64,000 nt of DNA from positions 12,821,947 to 12,885,946 of the forward strand of contig NC_134030.1 of NCBI RefSeq assembly GCF_964204645.1, read 5' to 3'. Below the pieces are notes generated by a model, which worked only from the letters and a program-made list of their open reading frames with translations, did no database searches and had not been told where the DNA came from. A program made the translations under genes and the position numbers. Shown one piece after another: positions 34,538 through 46,350 of this stretch. Origin of the DNA: Tubulanus polymorphus (Eukaryota; Nemertea; Palaeonemertea; Tubulaniformes; Tubulanidae). Every line of letters begins with the position of its first letter. Positions within the stretch are counted from its first letter, which is position 1.

Positions 34538-34866
34538 ATGATTTCAGTTCACAATCATGTAGGGTTATTGTTAAATGATGCTAGATTAAAGGGAACTGTT
34601 TAATCAATTGATTAGTTATTCTTTAATCTAAGGAAACAATACATATAGCCTAAACAGGCCAATGAGTACTAATGATTTCAGTTCACATGTAGGGTTATTG
34701 TTAAAAGAGGCTAGATTAAAGGGAACTAATTAATTAGTTATTCTTTAATCTAATGAAACAATACATATAGCCTAAGCAGGCTAATGAGTACCAATGATTT
34801 CAGTTCACGTGTAGGGTTATTGTTAAAAGAGGCTAGATTAAAGGGAACTAATTAATTAATTAATTA
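34538..34866. repeat. ~125-bp tandem repeat, nearly three units, inside the MULE
   Basis: Units share AATGATTTCAGTTCAC, GTAGGGTTATTGTTAAAAGA, GGCTAGATTAAAGGGAACT and AACAATACATATAGCCTAA. The third unit is truncated. Each unit itself holds TAGATTAAAGG / TCTTTAATCTA inverted motifs. Confidence 0.8.
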
Positions 34867-35274
34867 TTAAGAAGATTTTAATTCTGGAACCCCAAAAAAT
34901 AAACTTAGGAAAACTCAATTTCATTTCTTACTTTTTCCCTTTTGCTCTTTAAAAATTTACTTTACATGTTATTGCTTCGCGGATGATAGCACAATATGCA
35001 AGCGCAAAGACTGTTCATGCATTATAATCAATTGATCGACTAATTAACTATTGGATAGGCTTAAATCAATAATTGTGATAAGATGTTCACGCAACTAATT
35101 GATAACTAATGAAGTGACGATATAGTCATAACTCAGACAATTTTTTTGCTTTTGATCATCATTCAATCAGTAATTTATCAGCAATTAGGCCCTACTGAAT
35201 CATATATAAGGGGCTATTTTCAAATGTCATTTAGTCCAATATTTAACCCCATGCTTAAAGCACAGCTCTCAGAA

Positions 35275-36690
35275 GATGGAAATAATTGAAAGTACCCGAG
35301 GTGGCCAGGAGTTGTGTTACAGTGGTTACATGTATACAAAGCAATACACCAAAAAAGAAAGTATTCGCTGGGTGTGTGAAAAAGAAATGATTAATGACGA
35401 GTAAAGAAATCACTGGACCTAGAGAAACCGCAGAACATAGTCATTGTAGAGATATGACTGAAATTGAAGTAACTAAAGCAAGATTTCAAACGAAGAAACG
35501 AGCTGAAAATACGAGAGAAATTCCAATTCAAATACATTCAGAAATAATTTCAAGACTTAACAACCCAGATGTACAAAGCCGATTACCTCACGCTGATACA
35601 TGCAAGAAAGTAATGCAAAGAGTTCGACGCAAGAAATATCAAAAAGATCCTGCAACCCATGATGAGCTGTTCATTACAGATACATGGTCTCTAACCCGAG
35701 AGGATGGAGAAGAGTTCCTGATGTACGATAACGCGAGCACAACATCAAGAATCATGATTTTGGCAACAGACATATGTTTGAAAAAACACTGTGAACCTGA
35801 TACGTGGTTCATGGACGGAAATTTCCAGATGGCACCAACTTTGTTCGAACAGTTGTATGTAATCCATGTCCCTCTGGCTAATTCTGCTATTTCAACCGTT
35901 TATGCATTCCTTCAAAGGAAAACTCAGGAAACTTATGAAGAATTTCTCACCGTATTATGTGAAAAGTGCGATGACAAGGGACTATTTCTCTCGCCGAAAA
36001 CTGTTGTGATAGATTTTGAGTTGGCAGTTCTCAATGCAACAAAATCTGTGTTTAGTGATATTGAAATAAGAGGATGCTTCTATCATTTATCCCAGTGTAT
36101 ATATCGTAAGATTCAAAACCTTGGACTTGCTACTATGTACAGGGACGATAAAGATTTTCAGTTATTCTGTGGATAGTTAAATGGACTGGCCTTCTTGACT
36201 GTGGATGATGTTGAATCCGGATACAATCATATACGCGAGACTGCTCCAGAAGAGGCAGCTGAGCTTGTTGATTACTTCGGCAGTAACTTTGTTTCAACGT
36301 ACCGTAAAATCCGTGCTCCAGGTGGACTGTTCCGTTTAAAGCGTGTTCCCCCACAGTATCCTCCAAAGACCTGGAACATGCATACTGTTACCATAAATTC
36401 TGAGGACAGAACAAACAAGTTGTCAGAGGCTTTGAACAATAAATTCCGTATATTTGTCGGAACAAAACATCCCTCTATCTGGCGTGCTATCGAATGCTTG
36501 CAGCAGGAAAATTGCGTTGTTGAAACTCTTCTGGCACAAATGGAAGCTGGGAATCCACCGAAAAAAACGTGTCAAACGAAATTACGTTCAGCTACAAAAT
36601 CGGCTGAAAAACCTCTGTGAGCAACATCGCGATGGTAAATCAAGTATAGTTCACTTTTTGCGTCGTGTTGGACGCAACCTGCGAAATTAG
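35275..36690 (+). pseudogene. MULE transposase with FLYWCH zinc finger, disrupted
   Basis: Starts at ATG 35275 (MEIIESTRGGQELCYSGYMY), the first half of a FLYWCH finger (G..L...G..Y.......W.C, with CEKEM), stopped at TAA 35404-35406. A shifted frame from 35394 continues with HSHCRDMTE, the second half, and then a helical linker and the MULE domain: WFMDGNFQMAPTLFEQLY (about 35806-35860), VYAFLQRKTQETYEEFL, VIDFELAVLNATKSVF (about 36007-36055) and GCFYHLSQCIYRKIQ. A TAG at 36174-36176 interrupts the frame, which continues to 36530. A base change in the A-run near 36560 shifts it to RKKRVKRNYVQLQNRLKNL, ending at 36690. So at least three lesions; not functional as it stands. Confidence 0.8.
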
Positions 36691-37094
36691 CGGACAAATG
36701 AATAATGAAAACTGTGCTGAAGATTGTGCTTTCTTGTATTATTGTGAATATGTTGCTGCAATATTGTAAATATCTTGTAAATATTGGTTCTTGTACATAT
36801 GCAACTTAATAAAAACATTTATAAGTGAAGTGAATTTAATTTATTGTTTTTCAATCAAAGTTAGTACTATACCATACAACCATATCAACACTTAGTACAA
36901 TACCATACATTAAACAATCTTAACCCATAGACTGAGTCCTATGAGCAGGTAATTAGTTATATCAGGAAGACTAATTGTCTTGGGTTGGTGATATCAAAGA
37001 GGACTAATTGTCAGAAGACCAAGTGGAAAAGACTAAATGTCCGGGAGACTAAATGTCAGAAGACTAAATGGGTGAATTCCCTCTGACACATACC

Positions 37095-40000
37095 ATAGTA
37101 TAAAAGAATAAATGAATTTATGACTTTCCTTTGTAGTATAGTTTTGTCTGACGCCATTGGTTTAATATGTTTGATACTGTGCTGGCTTTTCGTTCCCAGT
37201 TCAGCTTAGCTATGTCATCTTGTCCAAAATACATGCCGTATATTTTTATATGTTTGTTCGACCATTTAAGGTTCTAAGGACTGTCAGTTCTATTTTTGGA
37301 GGCACCTATCCTTAAACATTCCGTTTTTTGGTGGTTCACTTTAGCACCGGAAGCTTTTTCGAAATCAGATAAAACATTCCTCAATTGATTTGATGCTGGT
37401 TAAAGTTAAGGTATTGTCATCAGCAAACTGTTTCATTTTACAAATACTGTCATCCGGTAACTTAATTCCTTTAATCCTCAGCGTTACGTCTGATTTTTTT
37501 ATTTGATAAAGTTTCAGCGATGATGACGTATAGCAACGCGCTCATCGGGCATCCCTGTCTAACTCCCCGTTCGAGGGAAAAGGGGGCTGTTAGGAATGAA
37601 TGTAGGTAAAAATCCCCCCGGTAAATATCCCCCCGGTAAAATTCCCACAAGGTAAAAATCCCCCCAAGTAAAAATCCCCCCGGTAAAAATCCCCCCGGTA
37701 AAAATCCCCCCTAGGTAAAAATCCCCCCTGGTAAAAATCCCCCCATATCCACTTTTCTATAAAACTAGAGTAGGAAAAATTAACTTTTTACAACATTATT
37801 TAGGAATACATAAGTACATTAGATATTTTATTAAACCAAACTTACCAAGGGATTAGAACAGCCATTTCTATTGTTCAATAATTTCAAATGCCTTAAATTA
37901 TCTTAGGGGTAATCACTCCGGTGCCCATAAAATCAAAGATGTTAATAACTGTAAACTAGATAATTCCGCGACTAGATAATTCTTAAGTAATAATTATTCA
38001 TTTTCAACAGTGACCACTCCTAATTAGCCACTTTAGTTTAAATGACCAATTTCAATCAACTGACTCGTACCCTTAGAATAAGTATTTTGTCTCTACAGTA
38101 ATTATTCTTAAATTATCTTAGGGGCAATCACTCCAGTGCCCAAAAAATCAAAGAAGTTAATAACTGTAAATCAAATGGGTTGGCTCCGTGACTAAATAAC
38201 TCTTAAGTAATATTTATCCTTTTTCAACAGTGGCCACTCTTTAATTAGCAAGTAGGCTAGTTTAAATGACCGAATTCAATCAACTGACTCGTACCCCTAG
38301 AATAAGTATTTTGTCTCTACACTTATTATTCTTTATTAAACGTTTGGTAACCGTATTTAATGGATGGAATTACTATACTAGAGTTAAATAAAGCAATAAA
38401 GTGCAATAAAATTTCGAATCTATATTTTTTTAAACATAATAGCTGTTGAAAATTTTAGTGAAATCAATTATAGGGGGATTTTTACCACGGGGGATTTTTA
38501 CCTAGGGGGGATTTTTACCGGGGGGATATTTACCGGGGGATTTTTACCGGGGGGATTTTAACTGGGGGGATTTTTACCTGTTACTGTTAGGAATCCATTA
38601 CTTATAATTTGCGATTTAGGGTCAATATAGCACATTTTAATGTATTTGATCATATTTTCACCGATTCCGAATGCTTCAAGGGATTTAAACATAAAGGACC
38701 AGTCGACCCGATCAAAGGCCTTCATCTGGTCGATGGCTATTAAAAATGCCTCAATATTTTCATCTTCTGTGTATTGAATTATATCTCGAATTATATGGCA
38801 ATTATCATGGATCCGCCTGCCTTTTACGTTGCATGTTTGACCAGGGTCAATTATATCCGTCATTACTTTGATTAACCTGTTTGTTAGAGTTTAAGTTATT
38901 ATTTTATAATCATTACATAGTAATGTGATTGGTCTCCAGTTTTCTAGGCGCGCTTTTTCGTTCTTTTTGTGGATTAGCGCGATGACGCCCATCTTCATAG
39001 AATCTGGAACCGTATTTTGGTTTATACATTCACACACTACTTGATGAAAGTCACTTTGTAGGATATTCCAGAGTTTCCTATAAAAGTTAATTGATATTCC
39101 GTCAAAACCAGGCGACTTATCTAATTTAAACGATTTTAGAGAGTCCGTTAGTTCTTTAAGCGTAATAAATAACATCAATCATTCCTGGGTTTTGAACTTG
39201 AGGTAGGTTTTCTAAAAAAAAGTCTGAAGTGGTCTATTGGTTCTTTGTTCTACAATTCTTTATAGAACTTAACTTTGATATCCATTATCTCACTTTGATT
39301 AGTTTTAAGTTTATTTTTTTCATTATACAGCGCATTTACATGGTTAATCTTTCCTTTTCTCTAAGTTGGCGAAGAATTTCGATGTTTTTTCTCCTTCCTC
39401 TCTCCACTCAATTTTGGATCGTATTATTTTCCCTTTTGTTTTATTGTCATCAATTTGTTTAATTATGGTTTCAATATTCTTCAATCTATTATGATCGTAG
39501 TTCTGACCCTTACTTGCCCGACTCTCTAAAATATATAATTCGTTTTCGAGTTTACGCTTTAGTTCGTTCCTAGATCTAGAAGTGTCTCATGCAAATTTAA
39601 TAGTTTTAGATTTAATAAGCTTTTTACCATCATCCCACCATTCGAGTATATTATCATAAACTCCTCTGTGCCTTTGCCACTTTTTCCAAGTGTCCGTAAT
39701 CATGTCACCATAATTTTCATTATTAAGCAAATCATTGTTCAAATGCCAGAACCCCTTGCCACGTTGAGGTTGGTTTGTGTGTAATGTCATTGACACTAAT
39801 TTGTGGTCTGAGTGTATCGAGTTAAGGTGTTCTATTGTTTCTACATCATTTGTGGCATATTGAGAAACGTAAAATCTATCAATTCGTGTTCTGGTTATCG
39901 TATTGTTGACCTTTGTTATTCTAGTAAACCCTTGTTTCAGGGGATTTAGTGACCTGAATGGATCTTCCAATCAATACAAATCGCACAATTGTCCGATCTG

Positions 40001-40470
40001 TTCGGTGCCAATAGTTATTCTAGGGTTTGAATGAACCGATTGTCGATCTAGGGAATAGTTTTCGATAGAATTGAAATCTCCCCCGACAATTAATTTTGCG
40101 TTCTCTGATTTTTTGACAATCTTTGGTAAAGATTGGAAGAATTCCTTTTTTTTGTTTTTCCTTATTCGGGGCATGTATATTCAAGATTTTGAATTTTTCA
40201 TTCCCAATTAATAAATTTGCAGAAATAGTACGTGCGTGTGTATCTTTAGTATAGCTCGTCAGTTTAAAATCGATTTTCCTACTTATGCCTATAGCGACTC
40301 CGTAAACACGATTGGCATAATTATTCCTTATGATTTCGAAGTCGTTCATCAGAATTTTAAAAAACTTATTTTCCTCTTCATCACTCTTAATATGCGTTTC
40401 TTGCAACAAAAAAAATATCGTTTCGATTTATCCTATCGAAAATGTTCAGTCTCTTAATTTTGGAGTTTAC
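37095..40470 (-). pseudogene. LINE retrotransposon of L1/Tx1 type, decayed and interrupted
   Basis: On the minus strand from about 40470: an apurinic endonuclease domain (LLQETHIKSDEEENKFFK; VGGDFNSIENYSLDR; IHSDHKLVSMTL), a linker to about 39200, then reverse transcriptase blocks (DKSPGFDGISINFYRKLW; NWRPITLLCNDYKIIT; QMKAFDRVDWSFMFKSL; NGFLT) to 38590. After a 987-bp insertion it resumes with SLERGVRQGCPMSALLYV and MKQFADDNTLTL, an FADD variant of the catalytic block. Several stops and frameshifts break it. The RT block style (AFDRVDW, FADD) and AP endonuclease order fit the L1/Tx1 group. Confidence 0.85.
37597..38583. mobile_element. Non-autonomous element with GGTAAAAATCCCCCC tandem-unit inverted termini
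   Basis: Left end: about nine units of GGTAAAAATCCCCCC (37601-37745). Right end: about seven inverted units (38470-38583). CTGTTAGGAAT at 37586-37596 and 38584-38594 is an 11-bp direct repeat, and removing the insert plus one repeat restores continuous LINE RT sequence. Centre: two ~190-bp diverged direct repeats (37870-38095 and 38110-38330, sharing TTATCTTAGGGGTAATCACTCC). No open frame. The long duplication fits MULE-type transposition. Confidence 0.85.
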
Positions 40471-40559
40471 AAGTTACTATTTATTATTATAGAAAATATC
40501 AATTATTATTTACATCTTATAACTATCTAATAAATTACAGGAAAATCATTTAAATTCAT

Positions 40560-41230
40560 TAGATATCCATCATGATTTCTTATCTCTAATCTAGAATTAT
40601 GAAATCTTGCTATACACGGTTTAAAATCGCATTCAGATAAATCATAATTAATTTGCATACCGAATTCTCCAAAGATAGAATATTTAATATGCTAGAATTA
40701 CAAGTTGTATATTTATCAGCTTCAAAAGTTGGTTCTATTAAGTTCCAATAAATATAAAAATGCGAAGAAGGTATTAAATTCGGCGAACAATCGACAGTAT
40801 TACATCTTATATTAAGTGTAATTCCTAACAATTTTGCTACAGGTTTTTTTTTCTAAAATGTATGATTATAATTAGCTAACTTTATCCTCATTCTATTAGT
40901 AGTATTACTTTTCAAAAATTTCATACCAAATCCTGCATCAACTCCCATTTTTAACCGAGCTCTTCTATTAATTTCGTGATAAAATGTTTCTAAATTATAT
41001 AATTCAGGTTTGAAAATATATGATACCACTAATCTGATTTTTCATCATAAACAACTCAAAAAAATCTATGCCCAAGAGTTTCATTAGATATGTCATCAAA
41101 AGAATTACAAAAACTTATATTTACTGATTTCATATCAATACAATTTTTAGATTCTTTATCTAATTGGATTTTTTGTAAATTAAGAGATTTTTGATTGCAC
41201 TGTTATCTATAAATAACATATATTCTACAT
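40560..41230 (-). pseudogene. AT-rich broken gene, possible structural-protein relic of a virus-like element
   Basis: Minus-strand frames, all interrupted, contain short blocks such as MKSVNISFCNSFDDIS (about 41135-41090), YHEINRRAR (about 40985), LGITLNIRCNTVDCSPN (about 40825-40780) and FYIYWNLIEPTFEADKY (about 40765-40715). These resemble, by pattern only, an uncharacterised protein type common in invertebrate mobile or virus-like elements, perhaps structural. Multiple stops and frame changes make it dead. It shares extreme AT content with 31.5-34.1 kb. Confidence 0.25.
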
Positions 41231-41265
41231 TCTTTTAATCTATTTTGCATTTATTTTACATCTTT

Positions 41266-41472
41266 TTAAAATTCGAAATCTATATCATGACATCCTTTTT
41301 CATTCTTTCCTTTATATATGAAATAGAAATCCCCAAAACATAATTCTTCAATATCTTTACTAGATATTCTATGAAATCTATCTGGTAAATACGTTCTGAA
41401 TTTATATTTAATTCCTTTTAATCCTTCATATTCTAAATGAATTACTGATTTATATAAATATGAAAATTTCAT
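41266..41472 (-). CDS. AT-rich open frame, possible C-terminal half of a small DNA-binding protein
   Basis: 68 residues from ATG 41472 to stop 41266, containing GIKYKFRTYLPDRF then DFYFIYKGKNEKGCHDIDF. The pattern LP.RF..L...D...L..G...+.YKG is one I associate with small accessory proteins in the same kind of element as 31.5 kb. It lies just upstream (5', minus strand) of the relic at 41230-40560, so the two could have formed a transcription unit. Confidence 0.3.
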   Translation of the reverse strand: MKFSYLYKSVIHLEYEGLKGIKYKFRTYLPDRFHRISSKDIEELCFGDFYFIYKGKNEKGCHDIDFEF

Positions 41473-41479
41473 ATTTTCT

Positions 41480-44400
41480 TATTTACATTTATAAATTACA
41501 ATAAAAGTCTAGTCGTTATTTATTTTATGCCTGGTCACTGTATGCCTATTAGTTCCTGATCCACTGGTGAAACGCTCGTCTTTGCAACAACATGTCAGCA
41601 ACAACAGTACTTCTGTCATGTCTTGTAGATGTCATGTCTGGTTTCTTAAACAGCAATTTCCATGATACATGTTTTGTTTTATTGGTCAGAACCTTACTTT
41701 GTAAAAACCGCAGATCCATGAGAGAGTTAAACCAGCAATGCATGGGTAAAGATGCTCTCCAACCCCATCCATAATGTAGTCGGAAAATTTTTTCTCAGGT
41801 AATCAGCCATCTGACATGCGAAAGGAAGAATAAATAACACAAAAGGTGAGGAGGTGAAATCATGTATTCAATGCATAGAGAAACGATCTTGAAAATAACA
41901 TCTTCTATAAACATCAGTCATTTACATATGGCATCATTTTCCTTATTGAATCCAAATTGGTAAACTGTGCAAAGTTTGACGTCAAAAGAAAACATCTCCT
42001 ACATTTCTTAAGTTTTAACATCGTTTGAAGACACATATCCATGCATTAACCCGAGTCGGAAAGACAGACGCGCTGAAGTGGTAAATATCAATTTCGCACT
42101 ATATCGCACTATTTTTAACAGAGCCTCAATGAAAAACTGACAAAATATCGTTTACAGAGTTGAGCTAGTTGCTTACTATTTGGTTGGTTTATATAATATA
42201 CGTATCAATGACAATGACTGCGTCACTATGATGTTTAACCGATAATCAACTATTTTGCAAACTATTAAGATCATAACAATATCATTCAAAGATAACGATT
42301 TTACATTTGAATTTTCGTAGACTTGTGGTTAGCTATATCCAGTAACAAAGGTTGCCTATTGGGGGGAATAATGGCAGATTCAAATGTACTCAACACATGT
42401 TTGTTCAATTATGTGCAGACAACAGTGCGTTAAATACATAAACGTTTTATTAGAAGCTGAAATATATCAAGGCCTTTGGAGTATTTCTTTAGTTCTCACG
42501 CTTGATCGAGTGAACATAGGTACTTGGGAGGCAATAGTATTACAGTTACAGTAGGCCTACGAATTATATTACTACGTCTTTGTCCGAACGAACACTTGAT
42601 ACGCTGGAACGCTTGAAGTGAAGTTATGTATAAATGGTCGTTAATGTATACAAGGCCGTGACAGGCGTAGTAATAATGATATCCATAGGCCTGCTATAAT
42701 AGGCCTATATGACTATAAAAATACCATCCAACCATGTCTTCTTGAATGCAACCATGTCTTCAGCCTGATCCCTTCGGCGTTACAGAATACCCCAATATTA
42801 TATGAAAAGCACAGCAAATTAGTATTTAACAGTACTAAGGAAATGACAAAAATGCCAGTACAAAATGTCCATTCGTCATATGCATTATAATTGCTCCTAA
42901 TAGAATTTCGAAAGTGAAAAAAAAGTCGGACGGAAACTTTGTTGACGGTCACGCACGTTGCCACTGTGATGCCGCTGGTGAGGTGAGATCTGGTTAGCAA
43001 TAATAAAAAGTTACCTTAATATCCGCTACGATAACATGAGAAAGACGTTGCTCTCTAAGACCATAGTCTAGTATATGAAGTTTTTTCAAACCCATATAAA
43101 AGCTAGGGACACTTGCGGAGGCTGTATCGTGCCATTAAGTATAAAGTTACTACAAAACATTTGAAGATTTGATGCAATAATTACCACCAATTTAGAACTG
43201 GTAGCCCGTTTCTATGACAAATGTTTTAAGGCCAAGGGCTTATCACCCACCATTAAAGTGTTGGAGTAGATATTAAGTGCCCTTGTTTACAAATAACAAA
43301 TATGCCATCAATAAAAAGCCTATATGGGTGGTGGAACGTAAGTAAAGGTTAATCGCTACCAAATAATTGTACAAGGAACAGATCTTCACTGACGAAGACA
43401 GCTTAGTCCAGAGATTAGGCCTTTCGTTTTCAAACTACAGCGCATTTTCAAGAGTCTATACATTTCAGATTAATACAATAACTAGTAAATCTATTTTGAA
43501 ATAGTGATGAATGTTTATCTATTGGGTGTCAAAAGAATCATGAAATGCTTAAATGTAACTAATCATTAGCTCAACATGATAATGTCAGCTTCCTCCGTTG
43601 GAATAATCTTAAAAACTCTGCCATATGCATGTAAACAATTCAAATACTTATGGGTAAAATTTCCCATCCGCAGTGGCTTCATATGTTTCGAAGGTAGCCC
43701 ACGTTGGATGACAGGCATAAGCTATTGTGGTTTTATATTGCCCTGGATAAATATTCTGCAATTGAAGCTGAAACTATTTCTTCGCCTCAGACAAGAACAC
43801 GAACGTAGGTCCTGTTGGCAACCATGATCCATTCGTAACAAACCAAAAAAATCATATGCGAGGGAAATCCACGTAACTAGTATGTATGTCCTTTGTGCAA
43901 GGGGCGATACAGTAAGAATCTATCAATGTGGTGTATATCTTTTTTCAAATTCGGCCGCTTCCTGTTTCAAAAAATGATAATACATTGAACATTGTCTTTA
44001 CATTTTATGCCACCACACCTTATCATTTAACGACGTAGACGAATGCCCTTGGTATTTTATGAGATGCACCACTAAATGATCAAGAGCATGCCCGATGGAT
44101 ATTAGCACGAACGAATTTTAACTTTCTCCATTTCCGTCATTCTGCCGCTACAATACAATATAAAAGTTAGTTAGAATTATCAAATGTGAGATTAGATGCA
44201 ATCACACTAGATATATTACCAGTCCATTTAAGTGTAGAAGTTTGAACGTACATGTATCACTCTAATTAATCTTTAACCAGAAAGAGGATCTCCGATGATT
44301 AGGAAAAAGTAACGTCCGAGACATTTCCTTGAGCTAGTAGTTTATTCCACGTTCCGACTATATTCTAATAGTCATCTTCAGAAATACAGTGTTCACCCCA

Positions 44401-44727
44401 AATGAGAACACTTATGAATAGTTACTGATACGACTGGGATTACTTTATTCTTTTTTTTGTATATAGATGTATTTATTAGAAAATAAGAGACGGGGCCATG
44501 TGTAAAATCCAGTGGAATAATGCACTGATGAAGGCAGATATCCATATATTGTGATGCAGTTCCTCATTTCGATATGATCTGAAAAGCCGCACAGGGAGAA
44601 TGGATGACATACGTATTTATTGATTGACTGGGTGACTGCGCGATAACGAGGTATACTGGGAGACTGGCCGACATGTCACCGAGTTGCCAAATCAACCAGT
44701 CACCCAGTAGTATTAAGGATCACTTAC
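41480..44727. other. No feature identified; PDE9 3' region expected here
   Basis: The last PDE9 exon seen ends at 44728 with a GTAAGT donor, so at least one further 3' exon should lie below it. I could not identify it: the C-terminal tail of PDE9 is poorly conserved. A 12-bp inverted pair GACTGGGTGACT (44626) / AGTCACCCAGT (44698) lies in the intron just after that donor. Confidence 0.35.
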
Positions 44728-44838
44728 CGCATTCAAAGCAGCTTCCTTTTTCGCGTCTTCAATTGCTTTCATCTCTTCATACCGAGATTGGGCCTCTTTG
44801 AGCTGCCTTACCATCGTCTCATCGATTTGTCTAAATAA
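44728..44838 (-). CDS. PDE9A: PDE9-like phosphodiesterase exon, C-terminal helix region
   Basis: 111 bp, 37 codons, phase 0. Acceptor CATTTCAG|TTATTT, donor GCG|GTAAGT. The peptide contains LFRQIDETMVRQL and SRYEEMKAIEDAKKEA, matching the LFPMVEEIMLQPL..RYEELKRIDDAMKEL segment that closes the PDE9 catalytic domain. It ends with an open donor, so the tail is encoded elsewhere. Confidence 0.85.
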
Positions 44839-44930
44839 CTGAAATGAATCGATTAAGTGTTTCTTTTTATTTCCCCATTTAGGGATGTAAGTTCTGAATA
44901 CAATGTGCTTAATTTGAAATGGTACAGTAC

Positions 44931-45059
44931 CTTGGCAACAGTTTCAAACATAGGAATGAGCACAAATTTTATGAAACCAATTTGAGCCGTTGGTTTAGTG
45001 ACTTTCTCCCTGTCCATAAATGGGGCAACTGGTAATCCTTCTGATTTTTCTCTGTCCGA
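44931..45059 (-). CDS. PDE9A: PDE9-like phosphodiesterase exon with invariant purine-binding glutamine
   Basis: 129 bp, 43 codons, phase 0. Acceptor CTTTTACAG|TCG, donor AAG|GTACTG. The peptide runs [18 protein letters not shown], then [20 protein letters not shown]. The Q of AQIGF is the invariant glutamine that binds the purine ring in all class I phosphodiesterases, and the F three residues on forms the hydrophobic clamp. Confidence 0.9.
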
Positions 45060-45958
45060 CTGTAAAAGCGGAAGGTGATTAGTTAATTCCTTGAACGTCT
45101 AATCGTGGAACTACCTGCATTGAGTCATCAGATAGATATACTGATTGTTTGATTCCTCGAGGGTGGGTTATCTCATTTCAAATAAAGTTTTCCAACGATG
45201 ATGCGACCCTCATGTACAGCCTCGTGTCCGAATTGCGAGGACCTAAAAAGGACCTGAAACTGGGTTTTATAGTAGATTTAAACCATATTCTAAACCTGCG
45301 TATGAGCTATATTCTTAAAGGTCAACGCATGGGGCAAAACGTTCACAAGATTAACTTAATACCTTTGGTAGCGTCTGGTTGGGGTTTAGGGCCTTTTAAT
45401 TATTTGGAGTGCGGACTTTTTCAGGAAAAATGAGAGGGCGAAGGGGCAAAAATTGAAATTAAAAATGTTTTTACGATGGACGTTTTGAAATGGCGGGGAG
45501 CAGAAAAAGACAGAAAATTTTAATCATTTGAGTATTTTCCACATAAAAGTTTTTTTTAATCGAAAACTTGTGATGAATACACGGATGGCTGAAATTATTC
45601 AATTTGATGATTTCTGCAGAATTCTGGGAGGCGGGTCCGTATTAAAAAGGCCTTAAAGATCATAATTCGGTTATATAGAATCTAATATCGGTTTAATAGA
45701 ACGTTAGGACACCAAAACCTTAACCTTAATTTTAATAGAATGGACTAATTACTTTTCGGTGACACGTACAAAGTTAGAAAAAAACCATCGGTCATGAATG
45801 GAAGGCTATAACATCTTTTTTTCACATGGCCCCTGGAAGCCATGTTTACTGCAGCAATCTAATTTAATGTTATTTCTTAGACCTAGTTTATATCCTCGTA
45901 ACATTTCCTGATCGTACGTGAAATACTCCGGGAGTTATAGAAGGTGACAATATTGTGA

Positions 45959-46000
<42 letters not shown>
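45959..46000. repeat. (GGC)14 trinucleotide repeat in a PDE9 intron
   Basis: Pure GGC, 14 units, without interruption. On the transcribed (minus) strand it is (GCC)14. It lies between the exons at 46350-46246 and 45059-44931. Confidence 0.95.
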
Positions 46001-46245
46001 AGACAACATGAAATCTAAATGCCCCTACCCGCAGACGCAGGCATGAAAATAACCAGTATCAACTGTGGGCAAGAATTGGCTTAAAGGTTAAGGAGCCTAA
46101 GTTCCAGGCCTCATGTTAAAGACCCACCCACGTTGATAGGTTTCTGTGGGAGTAAGAGAATTTCAATCATAAAACCAATTGAACCGAAGTACCGAAATAC
46201 ACTGCGGAAACTTTGAATTCATTCTTTGCAAATGAATATAAATAC

Positions 46246-46350
46246 CTGGTTAAAGTATTCCTCTAGTAAACAATCGACCCACGGTTCAGATACAGACATA
46301 GGTCGTGTTTCGTTTGAAATGTCACAGCATTTTATGAGTACCATTTTCAA
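46246..46350 (-). CDS. PDE9A: PDE9-like phosphodiesterase exon with metal-binding aspartate
   Basis: 105 bp, 35 codons, phase 0. Acceptor AATTATCTTCAG|TTG, donor CAG|GTATTT. Peptide [19 protein letters not shown] then [14 protein letters not shown]. The D of CCDISN is one of the four metal ligands of the PDE catalytic site; the L and Y of LLEEYF line the cGMP/inhibitor pocket in PDE9. Near-identical to vertebrate PDE9A by pattern. Confidence 0.92.

Larger units (their letters stand above)
34236..37082 (+). mobile_element. Mutator-like (MULE) transposon with tandem-unit inverted termini
   Basis: Left end (34236-34345) is an array of short units of the form ACATTTAGTCTTCC / CAATTAGTCTTCTG; the right end (about 36960-37082) holds the same units inverted (GGAAGACTAATTGT, AGAAGACTAAATGT). 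Between them is one MULE-type transposase gene. Subterminally, a ~125-bp segment is repeated three times. It lies between the AT-rich relic and the LINE 3' end. Confidence 0.75.

Noticed and set aside
34550-34866. CRISPR-like array
   Set aside because: Repeats are ~125 bp without unique spacers and belong to a eukaryotic transposon.
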